DNA from: Chitinophaga silvisoli
GTDB taxonomy: Bacteria > Bacteroidota > Bacteroidia > Chitinophagales > Chitinophagaceae
Length of the DNA: 64,000 nt
Reading direction: 5' to 3'
NCBI RefSeq assembly: GCF_003412465.1
Contig: NZ_QTJV01000002.1
Span: 558,001-622,000, forward strand
The notes beneath the pieces are model-generated. The model saw nothing but the letters and a program-made list of their open reading frames with translations. It was not told where the DNA came from and ran no database searches. Positions 61,652-64,000 of this stretch are shown here, piece after piece; within the stretch, counting starts at the first letter, position 1, and every line of letters begins with the position of its first letter. Position numbers and translations under genes: made by a program.

Positions 61652-62563
61652 ATGACAACGCTAAAACCGACAGGAGTAATCATCGCCCGCTTTCAAACAC
61701 CCAGCCTTCACGAAGGTCACCTGGAACTGATCCGGCAGGTAAAGCAAAAGCATAACCGCCTCATCATCGTACTCGGCGTAAGCCCGGTGAAAGGAAGCCG
61801 CAAAAATCCACTGGATTATTACACCAGGGAAAGAATGATTAAACAACTCTTCCCCGATGTCATCATCCTTCCGCTGAGCGATCAGGCAGATGATAAAGTA
61901 TGGTCCCAGAAACTGGATGAATTACTCTCGACCAACTTCCCTCACGAAGCATTCGTGTTGTACGGTAGCCGGGATAGTTTCATCCCTTACTACCACGGTC
62001 GCTATTCTACCAATGACCTGCCTCCCGTAAAGGACTACAATGCTACCGCACTTCGCGAAGCTGTATCCGACAAGGTTTTTGATACAGAAGAATTCAGAGC
62101 CGGCATCATTTACAATACATACAACCAGTTTCCGAAAGTATATCCAACCGTAGACATTGCCGTTTTCAGACATCACCGCAGCGAGTTATTACTGGGTCGT
62201 AAACCAGCTGAAAACACTTGGCGCTTACCTGGCGGCTTCACGGATCCAACAGATGATTGTTTTGACATGGCCGCCCGCCGCGAATTGCAGGAAGAATGTG
62301 GCCAGCTCGAAACCAGTCCCATGCAATATGAACTCTCTATGCAAATGGACGACTGGCGCTACCGCTCTGAAGTAGACAAGATCATCACTACCTTATTCAG
62401 TACTGACCTGATCTTCGGAGAACCAGATGCTGCTGACGATATCGCCGCCTTACGCTGGGTGCCAGTCAACCAGATCAAAACCCTGATCGCCAATGGAGAA
62501 ATTGCACCTGTCCACATCCCATTACTGCAGAAACTTGCTGAAAAATATTCTACTAACGCCTAA
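61652..62563 (+). CDS. Bifunctional NMN adenylyltransferase/Nudix hydrolase
   Basis: The start at ATG 61652 is used (MTTLKPTGVIIARFQTPSLHEGHL), a NadM-type N-terminus with the nucleotidyltransferase FQxPxxxGH motif seen as FQTPSLHEGH. The C-terminal half is a Nudix domain with GGFTDPTDDCFDMAARRELQEECG, carrying the RExxEE core (RRELQEECG). It makes NAD from NMN and ATP and probably hydrolyses ADP-ribose. It precedes the NAMPT gene by 11 bp, so the two form an operon. Confidence 0.92.
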   Translation: MTTLKPTGVIIARFQTPSLHEGHLELIRQVKQKHNRLIIVLGVSPVKGSRKNPLDYYTRERMIKQLFPDVIILPLSDQADDKVWSQKLDELLSTNFPHEAFVLYGSRDSFIPYYHGRYSTNDLPPVKDYNATALREAVSDKVFDTEEFRAGIIYNTYNQFPKVYPTVDIAVFRHHRSELLLGRKPAENTWRLPGGFTDPTDDCFDMAARRELQEECGQLETSPMQYELSMQMDDWRYRSEVDKIITTLFSTDLIFGEPDAADDIAALRWVPVNQIKTLIANGEIAPVHIPLLQKLAEKYSTNA

Positions 62564-62574
62564 ATCAATGAATC

Positions 62575-63990
62575 ATGACAAAGGAAAACCTCATACTCTT
62601 AGCCGATGCCTATAAATACTCTCACCATAAACTGTACATACCCGGCACTGAATATATCTACTCCTACCTCGAAAGCCGGGGCGGTAAGTTCCAGGAAACT
62701 GTCTTCTATGGTCTCCAGTACCTGCTCATGGAATACCTGCAGGGTGTAGTCATCACCAAAGAAAAGATTGACGAAGCAGAAAGCGAATTGAAAGAAGTAT
62801 TTGGTCGCAACGATGTGTTTGACCGCAGCAAATTTGAATATATTATCGAAAAACACGGCGGTCGCCTGCCAGTGAGAATCAAGGCCGTGCCCGAAGGTAC
62901 CGTCACTGCTACACACAATGTGCTGATGACGATCGAAAACACCGACCCTAACTGTTTCTGGCTGACCAACTTCCTCGAAACACTGCTGATGCAGGTATGG
63001 TACCCTTGTACCGTAGCCACCATGAGCCGCGAAATCAAAAAGGTAGTCAGTAAATATTACAACGAAACAGCCAGCCCTGCCTCATTCGCAGGTATCGACT
63101 TTGTGCTGAACGACTTCGGTTTCCGTGGTGCCAGCTCCGTAGAAAGTGCAGGATGGGGTGGTAGCGCACACCTGATCAATTTTGCAGGTAGCGATACCAT
63201 CATCGCATCTACCTTCGCCAAGAGATATTATAAGGCACCTACAGCTCCCGGCCTCTCTATCCCTGCTACCGAACACTCTATCATGACATTGTTAGGTGAA
63301 CCCGGCGAGAAAGAAATCTTCAAACATGTGTTGGATGCATTCCCTACCGGCACTATTGCCTGTGTGTCTGACTCCTACAATATTATCAGGGCCTGTGAAG
63401 AATACTGGGGTACAGAATTGAAAGAACAGATCCTGAAAAGAGAGGGTACCCTGGTGATCCGTCCTGATAGTGGAGATGCTGTACAAACCCTGTTAAAAGT
63501 ATTCGAAGTACTCACAGAAAAATTCGGTTATACTGTCAATGAAAAAGGTTACAAAGTATTGCCTCCGCAGGTACGCGTGATCCAGGGTGATGGCATCAGT
63601 TATTCTTCTATCCCTACCATTTACGAAGCATTGAAAAATGCCGGTATCAGCTCCGAAAACCTGGTGTTGGGTATGGGTGGTGCATTATTACAGCGAGTGA
63701 ACAGGGATACCCAGGAATATGCGTTGAAATGCGCACACGCAGTAGTAAACGGTAAAGGCATCAATGTACAGAAGAACCCATTGGAACTGGATGCGAATGG
63801 GAATACCCGTGTATCCTTCAAGAAATCCAAATGTGGTAAACAGGTATTGGTGAAGAAAGATGGCGGATTCGTAACCATCCCTGAAAGTGAAGCTGCCGGC
63901 CTTAAAGATGAGTTGGTGACCGTGTTTGAAAATGGTGAAATAAAAACTTCATATACATTTAACGATATTAAAATCAGAGCACAGATCTAG
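62575..63990 (+). CDS. nadV: Nicotinamide phosphoribosyltransferase (NadV/NAMPT)
   Basis: A 471-residue protein with the NAMPT pattern: LLADAYKYSHHKLYIPGTEYIYSYLESRGG at the N-terminus, DFGFRGASSVESAGWGGSAHL, ATEHSIMT (with the catalytic-site His), VIRPDSGDAVQTL and GDGISYSSIPTIYEAL. It converts nicotinamide and PRPP to NMN. It is the second gene of the NadM-NadV operon. The stop is 10 bp before the window end. Confidence 0.96.
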   Translation: MTKENLILLADAYKYSHHKLYIPGTEYIYSYLESRGGKFQETVFYGLQYLLMEYLQGVVITKEKIDEAESELKEVFGRNDVFDRSKFEYIIEKHGGRLPVRIKAVPEGTVTATHNVLMTIENTDPNCFWLTNFLETLLMQVWYPCTVATMSREIKKVVSKYYNETASPASFAGIDFVLNDFGFRGASSVESAGWGGSAHLINFAGSDTIIASTFAKRYYKAPTAPGLSIPATEHSIMTLLGEPGEKEIFKHVLDAFPTGTIACVSDSYNIIRACEEYWGTELKEQILKREGTLVIRPDSGDAVQTLLKVFEVLTEKFGYTVNEKGYKVLPPQVRVIQGDGISYSSIPTIYEALKNAGISSENLVLGMGGALLQRVNRDTQEYALKCAHAVVNGKGINVQKNPLELDANGNTRVSFKKSKCGKQVLVKKDGGFVTIPESEAAGLKDELVTVFENGEIKTSYTFNDIKIRAQI

Positions 63991-64000
63991 CCTTTCATCT

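Overview
The window looks like chromosome from a Bacteroidota bacterium of the Chitinophaga type. The reasons are a SusC/SusD pair with a GH31 glucosidase and a DUF6377-type regulator, Bacteroidota-type promoter sequence where one can be read, starts without obvious Shine-Dalgarno sequences, many secreted Q-cleaved or lipobox proteins, and moderate GC with AT-rich gaps. No insertion sequence, phage structural gene, rRNA or CRISPR array is visible. The genus is an inference from gene content, not from a marker gene.

Layout. 0-6 kb: a transglutaminase-fold membrane protein cut by the window edge, a ClC channel with CBS domains, and a KefF-KefC pair, so ion and pH homeostasis. 6-11 kb: a minus-strand operon TetR > TolC > HlyD > DHA2-type MFS, a complete tripartite efflux pump with a palindromic operator candidate in front of the repressor. 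11.2-11.6 kb: a 51-bp tandem array followed by a hairpin terminator. 11.6-15.0 kb: a PfkB sugar kinase, a CBM9-like protein and a GHL10-like glycoside hydrolase, closed by a strong terminator. 15.0-16.6 kb: a repeat-rich gene desert with a 15-bp minisatellite, a family of GGAA-loop hairpins and a CAATTGAAAA repeat. 16.7-26.8 kb: a glycan-use locus (SusC, SusD, GH31) with two regulators (DUF6377/TPR and WYL). 27.9-30.9 kb: two RlaP-type nucleotidyltransferases, a short transcript encoding a 27-residue peptide, a tRNA with the rare anticodon UAU and a YkuK-type RNase H-like protein. This is my leading candidate for an unusual, RNA-repair-like system.

31-41 kb: mixed accessory genes, including a carboxylesterase, lipoproteins, an alpha/beta hydrolase, an SDR/AraC pair, and two tandem membrane proteins whose soluble parts resemble permuted acyl-carrier-protein folds without the serine. 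40.7-43.3 kb: a 5'-truncated CDP-alcohol phosphatidyltransferase remnant, a RibD-like reductase, and a DUF6922/AbiEii toxin-antitoxin module whose toxin carries an in-frame amber codon. The module lies between two copies of the sequence at the 3' end of a tRNA-Asn gene. 43.4-64 kb is mostly core-like: an ArnT-like glycosyltransferase, a Rieske protein, HflX, an S9 peptidase, enoyl-CoA hydratase, an outer-membrane barrel, a TPR/zinc-ribbon protein with a metalloprotease-like partner, a SWIM/SNF2 helicase, ComB, an SRPBCC protein, GcvT, an M28 peptidase, and an NAD-salvage cluster (NrtR, NadM-Nudix, NAMPT) with a clear operator palindrome.
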